Shown here piece after piece: positions 45,587 through 53,222 of a stretch of DNA of 64,000 bases (the stretch's first letter is position 1; each line of letters starts with the position of its first letter). The notes beneath the pieces were generated by a model that did not search any database, had not been told where the DNA came from, and was given only the letters and a program-made list of their open reading frames with translations. The stretch is from Acidovorax sp. 1608163 (lineage in GTDB: Bacteria > Pseudomonadota > Gammaproteobacteria > Burkholderiales > Burkholderiaceae_C). The DNA is taken from assembly GCF_003669015.1 (NCBI RefSeq), contig NZ_CP033069.1, positions 4,412,501 through 4,476,500 on the forward strand, read 5' to 3'. The position numbers were made by a program, and so were the translations under genes.

Positions 45587-45693
45587 GTCCGCTACGGTCC
45601 CTCGCTGCGGGGCTGAATCCGGCCAGCAGCAGCCTCTGAAGGTGTGCTGCTCCAGGTTCCCCCCTTGGGGCGTTTGGCAGATCGCCGCATGGG

Positions 45694-45957
45694 CTAGGGA
45701 TTGGGTTCTACGCGCCAGCGGAACTCGGACGCGAAGTCGCTGAAACACTGGTCGCAAATCCATCTGTACCGGTCGGACGTTGAATAGCCCTCTGACAAAG
45801 TGCCCACTTCACCGTTTACGGAGAATTTGACACCGCAAAATTCGCAGTGATCGTGGTCGTTTTGGATAGTTGAAGGCGCGTAACCGCACCGTGAAAGCAC
45901 GGCTTCCTTGAGGTACAACTCTTGATTGGTGAGCCGCCAGTCTTGTGGAGTGGCCAT
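45694..45957 (-). CDS. Small zinc-motif cargo protein
   Basis: An 87-residue protein with two CxxC pairs, CEFCGVKFSV near residue 38 and CDQCFSDFASEF near 69, consistent with one zinc ribbon, and a short helical N-terminus (LTNQELYLKEAVLSRCGY). It is the only minus-strand gene in the cargo block. I do not recognise the family. GGAAATCC precedes the start on the coding strand. GC content matches its cargo neighbours. Confidence 0.55.
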   Translation of the reverse strand: MATPQDWRLTNQELYLKEAVLSRCGYAPSTIQNDHDHCEFCGVKFSVNGEVGTLSEGYSTSDRYRWICDQCFSDFASEFRWRVEPNP

Positions 45958-46030
45958 TTGCGGATTTCCTTTCTTGGCGTTGTAGCCTCGTGAATGTTTA
46001 GCGCCTAGGCAGCTAACGGAGACATTAACT

Positions 46031-46273
46031 ATGGGTAGAACTTGCGGGTCAACACTGCATCGCCACGACCTACTCGCCAGCGAGATAGCTGGGTGCTACT
46101 ACTGCCTGGAAAGTTATGCTCCACGCGCTATCAAGGACTGGTGTGATGGGGACAATCAAGGCCAGACAGCCCTTGGCCCAAAATGTGGCATTGATGCAGT
46201 AGTCGGGTTCAATGGGCCGCCAGATGATGCGTGGCTCAAAGCTGCACGCGCACGTGCATTCGGGGCGGACTGA
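46031..46273 (+). CDS. Small Cys/His-rich cargo protein
   Basis: An 80-residue protein with CYYCLESYAPRAIKDWCD and HRHDLLASEIAG, then LGPKCGIDAVVGFNG. This resembles a family of short cytoplasmic proteins with a C-x2-C...W.D..D...CP.CGIDAV pattern that I recall without a known function. Cysteines could bind zinc. Start choice rests on the ATG after GGAGACATTAACT. It belongs to the low-GC cargo block and is followed by about 300 bases without a gene. Confidence 0.6.
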   Translation: MGRTCGSTLHRHDLLASEIAGCYYCLESYAPRAIKDWCDGDNQGQTALGPKCGIDAVVGFNGPPDDAWLKAARARAFGAD

Positions 46274-46578
46274 GCGGCAGCTATGGGCCCGAAGCAGCCG
46301 GTGGACCAAATTACCCCAAAGCTGCCGTTGATTCACTAGCCGCTAGCCGGCTGTCCAAACCGCGCTGGTTAAGCCTCCGGTGCCTGCTCATTTGCAAGCT
46401 ATAGTTTGCTGAGTTGATGCTTGCCGGGTTTGTCAAAAAATTTAAGCCTGTGCTTTTGAACAGAGCACTGACCGCAAGCCCAGCCTGCATGCTATTTTCA
46501 ACAGTCGTCATTGTTCAGAATATCCCGCCTGCTCCAGTTTATCCTGCAGGTTTTGCGGTCTAAATTACGTAAGACGCC
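46274..46578. other. Non-coding stretch within the cargo block
   Basis: 305 bases with no supported gene. It begins with a hairpin-like CGGCAGCTATGGGCCCGAAG-CAGCCG and continues AT-rich (TTTGTCAAAAAATTTAAG). It may hold a decayed cassette, a promoter for the next gene, or both. Confidence 0.4.
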
Positions 46579-46914
46579 ATGACACCAGAGTTCTCCGCGA
46601 AGTTGAGCCAGAAACTCCAGGCGTTCCGTCAGTTCGTTGCGGAAGATCCGTTCACGACCTGCAGGCTTGTTCATTACATCGGCGTAGGCAAACCCAATTC
46701 AATTGGCGTCCCAACCCACGAAGTAGAGCAACAAATCTCAGGTTGCCTCGCAGAAGGCTTCCTTGTTGATTGGCATGTCACAGAAGGTCGCCTCTATCTT
46801 TGTATCCAAGAACCTGGCTGCCCAATTCCACCGTGGAAAAAGGTCATCGCAGAAGAAGCACTTGTCGATGTAGACGCACTTCTTAGAGAAGCGGGCTTCA
46901 GCGATGGCGCCTAA
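46579..46914 (+). CDS. Hypothetical protein of an integron-type gene cassette
   Basis: A 111-residue soluble protein of unknown family: TPEFSAKLSQKLQAFRQFVAEDPF, then CLAEGFLVDWHVTEGRLYLCIQEPGCPIPPWKKVIAEEALVDVDALLREAGFS. Its TAA stop lies within the GCCTAAC box of the adjoining attC site, the normal arrangement in integron cassettes. GC is below the chromosome average. No function is suggested by the sequence. Confidence 0.65.
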   Translation: MTPEFSAKLSQKLQAFRQFVAEDPFTTCRLVHYIGVGKPNSIGVPTHEVEQQISGCLAEGFLVDWHVTEGRLYLCIQEPGCPIPPWKKVIAEEALVDVDALLREAGFSDGA

Positions 46915-47011
46915 CCCTTCTATCGAAGGACTCGCCTCGACAAGCCGAGTCGAGTCGAGTCGAGTCGAGTCGAGTCGAGTCGAGTCGAGCATCTCATATC
47001 AAACGTTAGTC
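46909..47011 (+). other. attC recombination site 1 with an internal (CGAGT)n repeat
   Basis: A 103-bp integron attC: GCCTAAC at 46909 (R'' box), CCTTCTATCGAAGG, a stem arm GACTCGCCTCGAC, then pentamer CGAGT repeated about 8.8 times (46946-46989), CATCTCATATCAAAC, and GTTAGTC at 47005 (R' box, one off GTTRRRY). The layout matches attC sites of the CCTTC...CATCTCAAACGTTAG type. The pentamer expansion is unusual. Confidence 0.75.
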
Positions 47012-47030
47012 CCCGTTCTGGATATCCCAA

Positions 47031-47576
47031 ATGACCGCGACAGAAAAGCTTCGTCTAATCCTGAGTCCTACGGTAATGGAGTCTGGCCTGCTGATAAAGA
47101 ATATGACGTTCATTCCAGAACTCGGCGCAACGGCGGAGAGCATCGCCGAGCTAGAAGCAACTCTCCCTAGGCCCCTACTTCCCGAGCATCGTGAGCTCCT
47201 AACGACATGGAATGGCCTCAGTCTCGACGTAGTGAAGATCTTGGCAGCAACAGATAACCAAGAGCGCATTCAATCCATCTCATCTGCTCAGGACTGGGTT
47301 CCTGCAGAGAACGGCAACGTTGCTTTCGCTATAGACCCCAGCGGGTTCCTCTATTTCCAGAGCACAAACGGCCAAGTTTGGTCATCTGACCACGACGGAG
47401 GAGAGATCACGCTGCTAGCCTCCAGCATCAATGAGTTTGTGAGCGATTACCTGTTCGGCGCTCAAGCAGATCGATTCATGGGGGAGGCATGGCTAGCAAA
47501 GCTTCAACAACTGGGACTTTGCAATGAAGGGCCTAACAATTCATTCAAGCCGAACCCGCTTCGCGGGTCGGCTTAA
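47031..47576 (+). CDS. SMI1/KNR4-like protein in an integron gene cassette
   Basis: A 181-residue protein with a SMI1/KNR4 (SUKH) core: IAELEATLPRPLLPEHRELLTTWNGLSL at about 38-65 (the ...LP...L....NG signature), then NVAFAIDPSGFLYFQSTNGQVWSSDHDGGEITLLASSINEFVSDYLFG. The last 16 residues (NNSFKPNPLRGSA) are encoded by the attC site, a well-known feature of cassette genes, so the natural C-terminus may vary with context. The gene lies between two attC sites and so forms one complete cassette. Immunity function is family-based. Confidence 0.75.
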   Translation: MTATEKLRLILSPTVMESGLLIKNMTFIPELGATAESIAELEATLPRPLLPEHRELLTTWNGLSLDVVKILAATDNQERIQSISSAQDWVPAENGNVAFAIDPSGFLYFQSTNGQVWSSDHDGGEITLLASSINEFVSDYLFGAQADRFMGEAWLAKLQQLGLCNEGPNNSFKPNPLRGSA

Positions 47577-47590
47577 TTCAGGTGTTGAAC
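47531..47590 (+). other. attC recombination site 2
   Basis: A 60-bp classical attC: GCCTAAC (47531), AATTCATTCAAGCCG, an A bulge, ACCCG-CTTCG-CGGGT hairpin, CGGCTTAATTCAGGT and GTTGAAC (47584, fits GTTRRRY). The two arms pair except for one extrahelical base, the hallmark used by IntI for strand choice. No integrase gene is present in the window. Confidence 0.88.
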
Positions 47591-47777
47591 GGCCGCTTTC
47601 ATTTGCGGTGGCCTTGTCGAGCTGGACCGCAAGGCGCTGCACCTGGGCCACGCTCTCGCGCTCTTGCGGCGTTGCGGGCACAACCGCGCGCAGCGCCTGC
47701 AGCTCGCGCTGGCGCTTGAGCCGGTGCTTGCGCTGCCGCTCGGCATCCGTCATCGGGGTTGGTTTGCTAGTGGCCAT
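47541..47777 (-). CDS. Small basic element protein, 3' end formed by an attC site
   Basis: A 78-residue, highly basic protein: MTDAERQRKHRLKRQRELQALRAVVPATPQERESVAQVQRLAVQLDKATA. This Arg/Lys-rich helix is seen in small phage and plasmid proteins next to replication genes. The last 16 residues are encoded on the reverse strand of the attC, so the cassette insertion probably replaced the original C-terminus. It starts 3 nt from the next gene upstream in the same direction, in the satellite core operon. Function unknown. Confidence 0.6.
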   Translation of the reverse strand: MATSKPTPMTDAERQRKHRLKRQRELQALRAVVPATPQERESVAQVQRLAVQLDKATANESGRSTPELSRPAKRVRLE

Positions 47778-47779
47778 CG

Positions 47780-48130
47780 TCAGTACGGCAACGCGCAGAA
47801 CCGGTGGCAGCGCTGCAGCACATCCTTATGCGGCGTGTACCACTCGGGCACGCCCGGCAAGCGCCCCTGAGCAGCCATCGCGCAATTGCCCTTGCGCTGC
47901 AGGTGGTAGCAGTCGCGGCAGCGGTGGCGGTCGTCTTCCAGCACATCCACGGCCGGGGCTGACAGCAGCGCCAGCAGACCGGGTTTGTGCGCCTTGATGG
48001 CCTCGCTGGTGGCTTCATCCAGCCACACGGCGGGCCACACCTGCAGGTTGCCTTCGGCCGTGGCAGACAGATGCAGGCCCTTGTGGCGCAGGCGTTCCAG
48101 CAATCGGGCAGCGGTTTGGTTGTCGCTCAT
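47780..48130 (-). CDS. Small zinc-finger protein of the satellite core
   Basis: A 116-residue protein. The N-terminal half (AARLLERLRHKGLHLSATAEGNLQVWPAVWLDEATSEAIKAHKPGLLALL) resembles the TubC-like docking domain found in phage and plasmid primase neighbourhoods. The C-terminal half has CRDCYHLQRKGNCAM and QRCHRFCALPY, a probable zinc site. It lies 9 nt downstream of the large primase-helicase-like gene. A helper role in replication is inferred from position only. Confidence 0.65.
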   Translation of the reverse strand: MSDNQTAARLLERLRHKGLHLSATAEGNLQVWPAVWLDEATSEAIKAHKPGLLALLSAPAVDVLEDDRHRCRDCYHLQRKGNCAMAAQGRLPGVPEWYTPHKDVLQRCHRFCALPY

Positions 48131-48139
48131 GCCCTGCCC

Positions 48140-50965
48140 TCAGAACGTGGCCACATCGTCGGCCGCAGGCATGGCCATAGCGTCGGCCGAAGGCATCGGC
48201 CGCAGCGCCGCCGATTGGTGCACCGCCCAGTGCAGCAACCCTGCCCGGTGCCCGATGCGCACAAACCGCTTTCCATCCACGATGCGCCCCTGCATGCGCT
48301 CGATCCAGCGGCCCAGCATGCGCGAATTGATCTTGCCCGCCTGCCCTGCAATGTCATCCATGGCCATGGCCAGCAGCGCATCGGTATCGCTGCGCCGGAT
48401 GGCCCCGCCAACGGTCGTTTGATCCGGCCCAAACGCTGCGAACCATGCTTCGACCAACGCGCGCAGCTTGGTGGTTTCCGGGTCTTGCTCGAAGGCGCGG
48501 GCGGCTGCTTCCATGGGGTCGGCCAGCACGGGCAGGCCCTGTGCTTCGGGCGTTCCTGCCAGGGTGGCCACCTGCTGCGCCAGCCAGCAGATGGGCTGGC
48601 GCACCAGATCGTCCCAATGCTCGAAGCTGGCCGTGCGCCCCTTGGCCATCTTGGGCCGCCCTGCAGTGATGTAGGCCCGAACAATCGTCAGCGCCGCCAC
48701 CACGTAGGCGAGGCGGTCGGTCTGCACCATCTGCGCCGGATCAAACGAGAAGTCCCGCGTGTACGGTGTCTCGCTCTGCGCATCGATGCGCGCCGTGAGC
48801 ACCCTTCGGCAGGTGTCCGACGTCATGCGCAGGTTGTTGCCCGTGGCGATGAACAGCGCGCGATTTGGCAAGGTGATGGTTTCGCTGCTGCCCAGCACCC
48901 GGTCGGCAAACGTGGGGGCCGTGAGGAAGGCATCGAGCGAGGCAGAGCCCAAGGGCTCGCGCACGTTGTCCCAAAGGACCACGCGCTGGCCTTCGCGCAG
49001 CACCGCAAACAGGCGCTTGCGCGTTTCCTCGTCGGTGTCGGCCGGGGGAAGAATCGAAGGCTCCGAGCCCATGGCCAGGATGCCGATGCAGCGCGCCAGC
49101 AAGGTCTTGCCGCTGCCTGCGGCCGGGGCGTCGAAGCCCACGCCGGGTGCAGTGGGAAGGCTCGCCCGCAGCGCGGCCGACAGCAGGCCGTGCAGGGCCA
49201 CGCCGTTGGCCACCGCATCGACCAGAGGGAACAGGGCCAGGGGCGCCCACAGAAAGCGCAAGGCTGCCAGGGCGTCAGCCACGCTCGGCCGCACAGGCAC
49301 GCGGGGCGGGTTCGGGTGTTCGCAGTAGAACAGCAGGCCCGATGCTTCGTCGTGGCCAGGGCGATCCAGAATGCTGCCGTCAATGCGCAGCGTAGGGGCG
49401 GTGACGACCGCCACCAGCTTTTTAAAGCCGCGCTCGCCATGCTTGGCCAGGATGGCGCGGGCGACCGACAGGGGCGCATCTTCCGGGCCTTCTTCGGGCG
49501 CTTCTTCGCCATCGGCTTTTCTGCGATGGCGCATCGAATAGAACTCACACACCCGGCCCATGTGGTCAGTCAGCCAGTCGGGTGTCACCGGCCGGGCCTT
49601 GCCGTCGCTCACATAGGCCACCGCGCCCTCGCCGTAGTCGAACAGCTCGCCCCTTTCCTGCAGTACCGCCAGGACGGCATCGGTCGTGGCCACGCGCATG
49701 CCGCGCCCCACCTGAATGCGGGCGCTCTGGCGCAGCAGCTCGAAGCGCATACCGCCGTGGCGGTGGGTGAACAGGTACGGGCGCTGGCCGCTCTTGAGGT
49801 TGACCACCGCCACGCGGGTGTCGGTGTCCGGGTCCAGCGGGTCTGCAAACTGGGCGTTGTGCCAGCGCTCCGGGAGGTCGAGGATTTCTCCGACAGATAC
49901 CGGCTTGCCCTGCTCTGCCATCAATACGAAGTCACCCATCAGCACCCGCTGGGCGCTGGCCCGCTGCAGCACGTCGCGGGCCTTGTCCACGGGGATGCCC
50001 CGGCGCTTGGCCAGGGCCGGGGCGTGGGTGGCCACCCAGCGTTCGCGCTGGGCTGCGCACTGGCCTGCGAGCTGGGTGCGGGCCGCTTTCTTGAGCGCCT
50101 GGGCCTGCTTGTGCGTATCGGCATCGTGCGGAATCAGCGCGAGGTCAAACAGGGCCAGCGGGTCGCCAAAGATGCGCGGTGCAGCGTGCGGCCGCTGCAG
50201 GCTCTTGCCCAGGAGCGGCGGCGCGCAGAAGTCCAGGCGCTCGGGCTGCCAGACGCTGGCATCGATCAGGGTGCGTTCCAGCGCCTGCCCGGCGCGGCCT
50301 ACGTCGAACCAGCCATGGCCAGCGGCCCAAAGAAGCTGCACCAGCGCCCTACCCGCCTCAGGAATGCGCGAAGCGTCGCGCACGGGGATATACAAACGAT
50401 GCCGGGTCAGCGCCGACAGCTCGCGGCCGTCAGCAGTGCACACACCGGCCGAACAGCTCGGACGCCAGAGCATGGGGGCATCGGCCAGGGCCGGGCAGGC
50501 TTCTATCAAACGCTGGCGGAACACATCGGCCGACAGCTCGCCATCGGGTGCGCCGTCATGGTCGAGCATCAGCACGCCGGGGCCTACGGGGTAGGCGAAG
50601 TGGCGGCGCGTGCGGGAGATGGCGCCGGGGGTTTCTGCCACCTCACGCTCGGGCACGATGGGCACAGGCTTGCCCACGCTGCTATCGCATACGCCCCAGC
50701 TTGTGGCCTGCGCGGGGTCCAGCGATTCGAGCAACTGCGCCAGTTCCTCCAGGCCGTGCGCCACAGAGCGCACCGCGCTGCCGCGCATCATGTTGGCGGC
50801 GCTTTCCTTGTGCAGCGTGCCATCGGGGGCCAGGGTCAGCACCTTCGTGAGGCGGTCGGGAACAGTCGCTGTGAAGACGGTGAATTGCAGGGCGCCAGCG
50901 GGTGGCGCAGATGGGGTGGGTTTTGCAGCGTCCGATCTGGGTGCGCTGGCCTTCTTTGTAGCCAT
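48140..50965 (-). CDS. Satellite replication protein: large AAA/helicase-like ATPase
   Basis: A 941-residue protein. Residues about 600-760 are an AAA-type ATPase: Walker A FDAPAAGSGKTLLARCIGI, Walker B QRVVLWDNV and sensor FIATGNNLRMTSDTCRRV. The N-terminal 250 residues (ISRTRRHFAYPVGPGVLMLDHDG, LWRPSCSAGVCTADG) resemble the primase-polymerase-like region of mobile-element replication proteins. The combination resembles P4 alpha-type and other satellite replicases, though it is not a close match to P4 alpha. The ATG at 50965 was chosen as the first in-frame start after the preceding gene (13 nt). It is the likely initiator or helicase for replication of this element. Confidence 0.75.
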   Translation of the reverse strand: MATKKASAPRSDAAKPTPSAPPAGALQFTVFTATVPDRLTKVLTLAPDGTLHKESAANMMRGSAVRSVAHGLEELAQLLESLDPAQATSWGVCDSSVGKPVPIVPEREVAETPGAISRTRRHFAYPVGPGVLMLDHDGAPDGELSADVFRQRLIEACPALADAPMLWRPSCSAGVCTADGRELSALTRHRLYIPVRDASRIPEAGRALVQLLWAAGHGWFDVGRAGQALERTLIDASVWQPERLDFCAPPLLGKSLQRPHAAPRIFGDPLALFDLALIPHDADTHKQAQALKKAARTQLAGQCAAQRERWVATHAPALAKRRGIPVDKARDVLQRASAQRVLMGDFVLMAEQGKPVSVGEILDLPERWHNAQFADPLDPDTDTRVAVVNLKSGQRPYLFTHRHGGMRFELLRQSARIQVGRGMRVATTDAVLAVLQERGELFDYGEGAVAYVSDGKARPVTPDWLTDHMGRVCEFYSMRHRRKADGEEAPEEGPEDAPLSVARAILAKHGERGFKKLVAVVTAPTLRIDGSILDRPGHDEASGLLFYCEHPNPPRVPVRPSVADALAALRFLWAPLALFPLVDAVANGVALHGLLSAALRASLPTAPGVGFDAPAAGSGKTLLARCIGILAMGSEPSILPPADTDEETRKRLFAVLREGQRVVLWDNVREPLGSASLDAFLTAPTFADRVLGSSETITLPNRALFIATGNNLRMTSDTCRRVLTARIDAQSETPYTRDFSFDPAQMVQTDRLAYVVAALTIVRAYITAGRPKMAKGRTASFEHWDDLVRQPICWLAQQVATLAGTPEAQGLPVLADPMEAAARAFEQDPETTKLRALVEAWFAAFGPDQTTVGGAIRRSDTDALLAMAMDDIAGQAGKINSRMLGRWIERMQGRIVDGKRFVRIGHRAGLLHWAVHQSAALRPMPSADAMAMPAADDVATF

Positions 50966-50978
50966 GGTGTGGTGTTTT

Positions 50979-51698
50979 CTAAAGCCGGGTGGCGGTGAAT
51001 CGGGGGACGGTGTGGACGCCTGCGGCGTGGGCCATGTCGGCCACCATCGGGAAGGCCTGCAGGCCGCAGGCGCTGGCCTTGCGCGCCAGCTCGGCGGCGC
51101 TGCGCCATTGGTCGGGGTCGCGGGTGTCCACGAACACATGCAGGTGCCGCAGGCCACGGGGCCAGCGGGCATGCGCGAGCAGCGCGGCATCGGGCACGGC
51201 CCACACCGGCATGCGCGCGGCCTGGGCGATGCGAAGCGCGGTGGCGATGCCCACGGCCATGCCCATCACGCGGCTGGTGCTGTCTGCAGGGGCCAGCCGG
51301 GCGCACGCGCCCAGCGCGGGGCCTGCCTTGCCGGTCAGTTTGATGGGCGCAGGCACCGGGGCCAGCGATCCATCGGCCGCAAGGTAGATACGCTGCAGCG
51401 CGACGGCCTGGGGCACGGGCGCGCCCTGCAAGCCCTGCGGGTAGGTGTCCACTTCGAACAGCGCCAGCAGCGCCGGGAACTGGCCCAGGCACACCGGCTT
51501 GCGGTCGGCCTGCATGTGCCAGTAGTCGAGCGCGGGATGCAGGCGCAAAGCCGCTGGCGATGTACCGTGTGCCACGCCGCTGCGCGCGAGGTAGCGGCTG
51601 GCCGCATCACCCGCCGCCACCGGCCGCGCCTGCGCCCACAGGCTGGCGATGCGCGCCCGGTTCACTTCGTAGGCATGCCTTGCGCCTGCTGCGCTCAT
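50979..51698 (-). CDS. Toprim/primase-like protein of the satellite core
   Basis: A 239-residue protein resembling the Toprim-containing DUF7146-type proteins in phages. It has ASRYLARSGVAHGTSPAALRLHPALDYW near residue 35, QRIYLAADGSLAPVPAPIKLTGK near 100, a Toprim-like GIATALRIAQAARMPVWAV near 150 (normally EG.xxAL) and LHVFVDTRDPDQW near 185 with the Asp pair. The first Glu of the Toprim motif appears to be replaced (MAVGIATAL), so catalysis is uncertain. It overlaps the next gene upstream by 4 nt and likely acts with the large ATPase in replication. Confidence 0.7.
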   Translation of the reverse strand: MSAAGARHAYEVNRARIASLWAQARPVAAGDAASRYLARSGVAHGTSPAALRLHPALDYWHMQADRKPVCLGQFPALLALFEVDTYPQGLQGAPVPQAVALQRIYLAADGSLAPVPAPIKLTGKAGPALGACARLAPADSTSRVMGMAVGIATALRIAQAARMPVWAVPDAALLAHARWPRGLRHLHVFVDTRDPDQWRSAAELARKASACGLQAFPMVADMAHAAGVHTVPRFTATRL

Positions 51699-52399
51699 GC
51701 TGGCGAACCTTTGTGCAGTGGCGCTTCGGTCAGCGCTGCGTGCAGTGCATCCAGCATTTCATCCATCGCTGCGGTGCGCTCGGCCATCGCATCGGCCAGC
51801 AGGCGCAGCGCGGCGGCAAGGTTCTCGCCTGTGAGGGTGTTGGCTGCGCTGGGCACCATGTCGGCCACGGCCTCGAATGCGAGCTGGGCTTGGCACATGT
51901 GGGTGTGCTGGTCGCTGGCGTCTATGGCCAGATGCCGGGCGCGGTCGCTGGTATCGCGGGGGCCGGTCGCCTTGCGTACGGCGTCGATGCGCTGCCCGAT
52001 GGCCTCCAGGCGCTGTTCCATGGCGTCGCTGTGCAGGTGCAGCAGCTCGCCCAGGCCGTCCATGTTGATGACGGCCTGCGGGCGGCTTGCGCCTGCGGCC
52101 AGCGATGCGATGGCATGGCAGGCGCGCAGCACGGTGCGCAGGGATTCGGTGAAGTCCTGGGCTTCGAGCACCAGTTGCGGCAAGGTGGGCAGGCCCTGCG
52201 GCTGTGGGGCCTCTTTGACCAAGCAAGGCTTGGCGGCGCCAGGGCATGCGGTACAGGCGCTGCGGCGCACCAGATAGCCGTGCACCACGTGCTGGTCGAA
52301 TACGTCTTTGGCCTCGGGCAACGGGAAGTTGTCGCGGCAGTTTTGGCAAGGCTTCGCCTGCACTGCCTTGTGGGCAGCGTTTTGGGTGGTCGTGTGCAT
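51695..52399 (-). CDS. Hypothetical zinc-motif helical protein of the satellite core
   Basis: A 234-residue protein with an N-terminal CQNCRDNFPLP and CTACPGAAKPC (possible zinc binding, residues about 18-60), followed by long helical regions rich in Ala, Leu and Glu (GLGELLHLHSDAMEQRLEAIGQRIDAVRK). No membrane segment. Not recognised as a known family. It is in the replication operon and overlaps the Toprim-like gene by 4 nt; the next gene upstream (74 residues) starts 3 nt away. Confidence 0.6.
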   Translation of the reverse strand: MHTTTQNAAHKAVQAKPCQNCRDNFPLPEAKDVFDQHVVHGYLVRRSACTACPGAAKPCLVKEAPQPQGLPTLPQLVLEAQDFTESLRTVLRACHAIASLAAGASRPQAVINMDGLGELLHLHSDAMEQRLEAIGQRIDAVRKATGPRDTSDRARHLAIDASDQHTHMCQAQLAFEAVADMVPSAANTLTGENLAAALRLLADAMAERTAAMDEMLDALHAALTEAPLHKGSPA

Positions 52400-52401
52400 G
52401 C

Positions 52402-52626
52402 TTACCCCTCCAGGCTCAGGGCCATGTCCAGGCCGCGCAGTGCGGCCAGGGCTTGCATCACCTTGCGGCGTGCGCGGGCAGCGTCCACATGCGGCTGGCG
52501 CAGGTGGTGCAGCGCAGTGCCCAGCGCGTTGTGCGCTGCGGCGTGCAGTTGGATAGGGTCGGGGGTGCCCGTGGTGGGCGAGGGAGTGCGCGCGATCAAT
52601 GCGCGTGCGGGGATGCGGTCAGCCAT
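52402..52626 (-). CDS. Small hypothetical protein of the satellite core
   Basis: A 74-residue protein (MADRIPARALIARTPSPTTGTPDP, then helical QLHAAAHNALGTALHHLRQPHVDAARARRKVMQALAALRGLDMALSL). It is helical and basic in its second half. Not recognised. Start ATG is preceded by AGGAGGCC on the coding strand, an excellent ribosome-binding site. It is the first gene of the replication block after a 308-base non-coding region. Confidence 0.6.
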   Translation of the reverse strand: MADRIPARALIARTPSPTTGTPDPIQLHAAAHNALGTALHHLRQPHVDAARARRKVMQALAALRGLDMALSLEG

Positions 52627-52934
52627 GAATGGCCTCCTAGTGGTTCGGTTTGGTAAACCACCGCCTTCGTCGCCAAACGAAGGGCGGCAGCTCGAACGGG
52701 TTGGCGAACCGGGAACCACTTGCGTGAACCGGCAGGCCCTCGCGGGCCTCCCATTCGAGCCGCCATAAACAGGAAGCGCGAACGAATAAGCCGCAGGTAC
52801 TCTGCGGGAGTGACTGCGGCTTGCGTCGCAGTGGTTCGTCGGGTCGCCAAACCCGATCACGCCTTTTTTTGACGTGACGCGGCAGTGTAGCGTGCGGGGG
52901 GCCTGTGGGGCAAGGGTTGTCATCGTGAAGTTCC
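52627..52934. ncRNA. Structured non-coding region upstream of the replication genes
   Basis: A 308-base gap with many short complementary segments: TGGTTCGGTTTGGTAAACCA, GGGTTGGCGAACC, AGTGGTTCG, GGGTCGCCAAACCCGATC, and CGGCAGGCCCTCGCGGGCC. Frames read through it give Arg/Pro-rich shadows. P4-type satellites carry an antisense immunity RNA with partner sites at this location, so this may be its equivalent; no specific RNA family can be named from sight. Confidence 0.4.
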
Positions 52935-53222
52935 TCACGGTTGGGCGCTCAATTGCCCGGCGCCGCTGCGCTGGTGTTCCGTCGATCGCGCATGCGCATT
53001 CACCAGCGCTTGCGGGGACTGCGGCAGGTTGATGGATGGGTCGGGCTTGCCGGACGGCGAGAGGGTGCGCACGGCTTCGGCCTGCACGACAAAGCTGTAG
53101 CTGCATTCCGGGTCTTCGCATTGATAGATCAGCTCGCGCAGCGTGGGAGACAGGCCCCGGCTGGTGCGGGTCTTGGTCTTGCCCTTGCAGTGGGGGCACA
53201 GGAACATCATGCGCGTGGCCAT
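52935..53222 (-). CDS. Ogr/Delta-type zinc-finger transcription activator
   Basis: A 95-residue protein with FLCPHCKGKTKTRTSRGLSPTLRELIYQCEDPECSYSFVVQAE: a zinc finger of CxxC...CxxxxC form that defines Ogr of P2 and Delta of P4, which activate late transcription of P2-like helper phages. This is the clearest marker that the element is a P4-type satellite. Start MATRMMFLCPHC overlaps the alpA stop by 1 nt. The tail after residue 60 is divergent. Confidence 0.88.
   Translation of the reverse strand: MATRMMFLCPHCKGKTKTRTSRGLSPTLRELIYQCEDPECSYSFVVQAEAVRTLSPSGKPDPSINLPQSPQALVNAHARSTEHQRSGAGQLSAQP

Noticed and set aside
46311..46511. Small minus-strand frame in the cargo gap
   Set aside because: No ribosome-binding site or recognisable family; low-complexity composition; left as non-coding.
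46946..46989. CGAGT tandem repeat as a CRISPR array
   Set aside because: The unit is five bases with no spacers and lies in an attC site; no cas genes are present in the window.
47987..50998. 1003-codon plus-strand frame opposite the satellite ATPase
   Set aside because: His/Arg/Gly-rich shadow; the minus-strand frame has Walker A, Walker B and sensor motifs.
52596..52850. Minus-strand frame across the structured non-coding region
   Set aside because: Arg-rich with no start signal and overlapping the small core gene; the DNA is better explained by hairpin structure.
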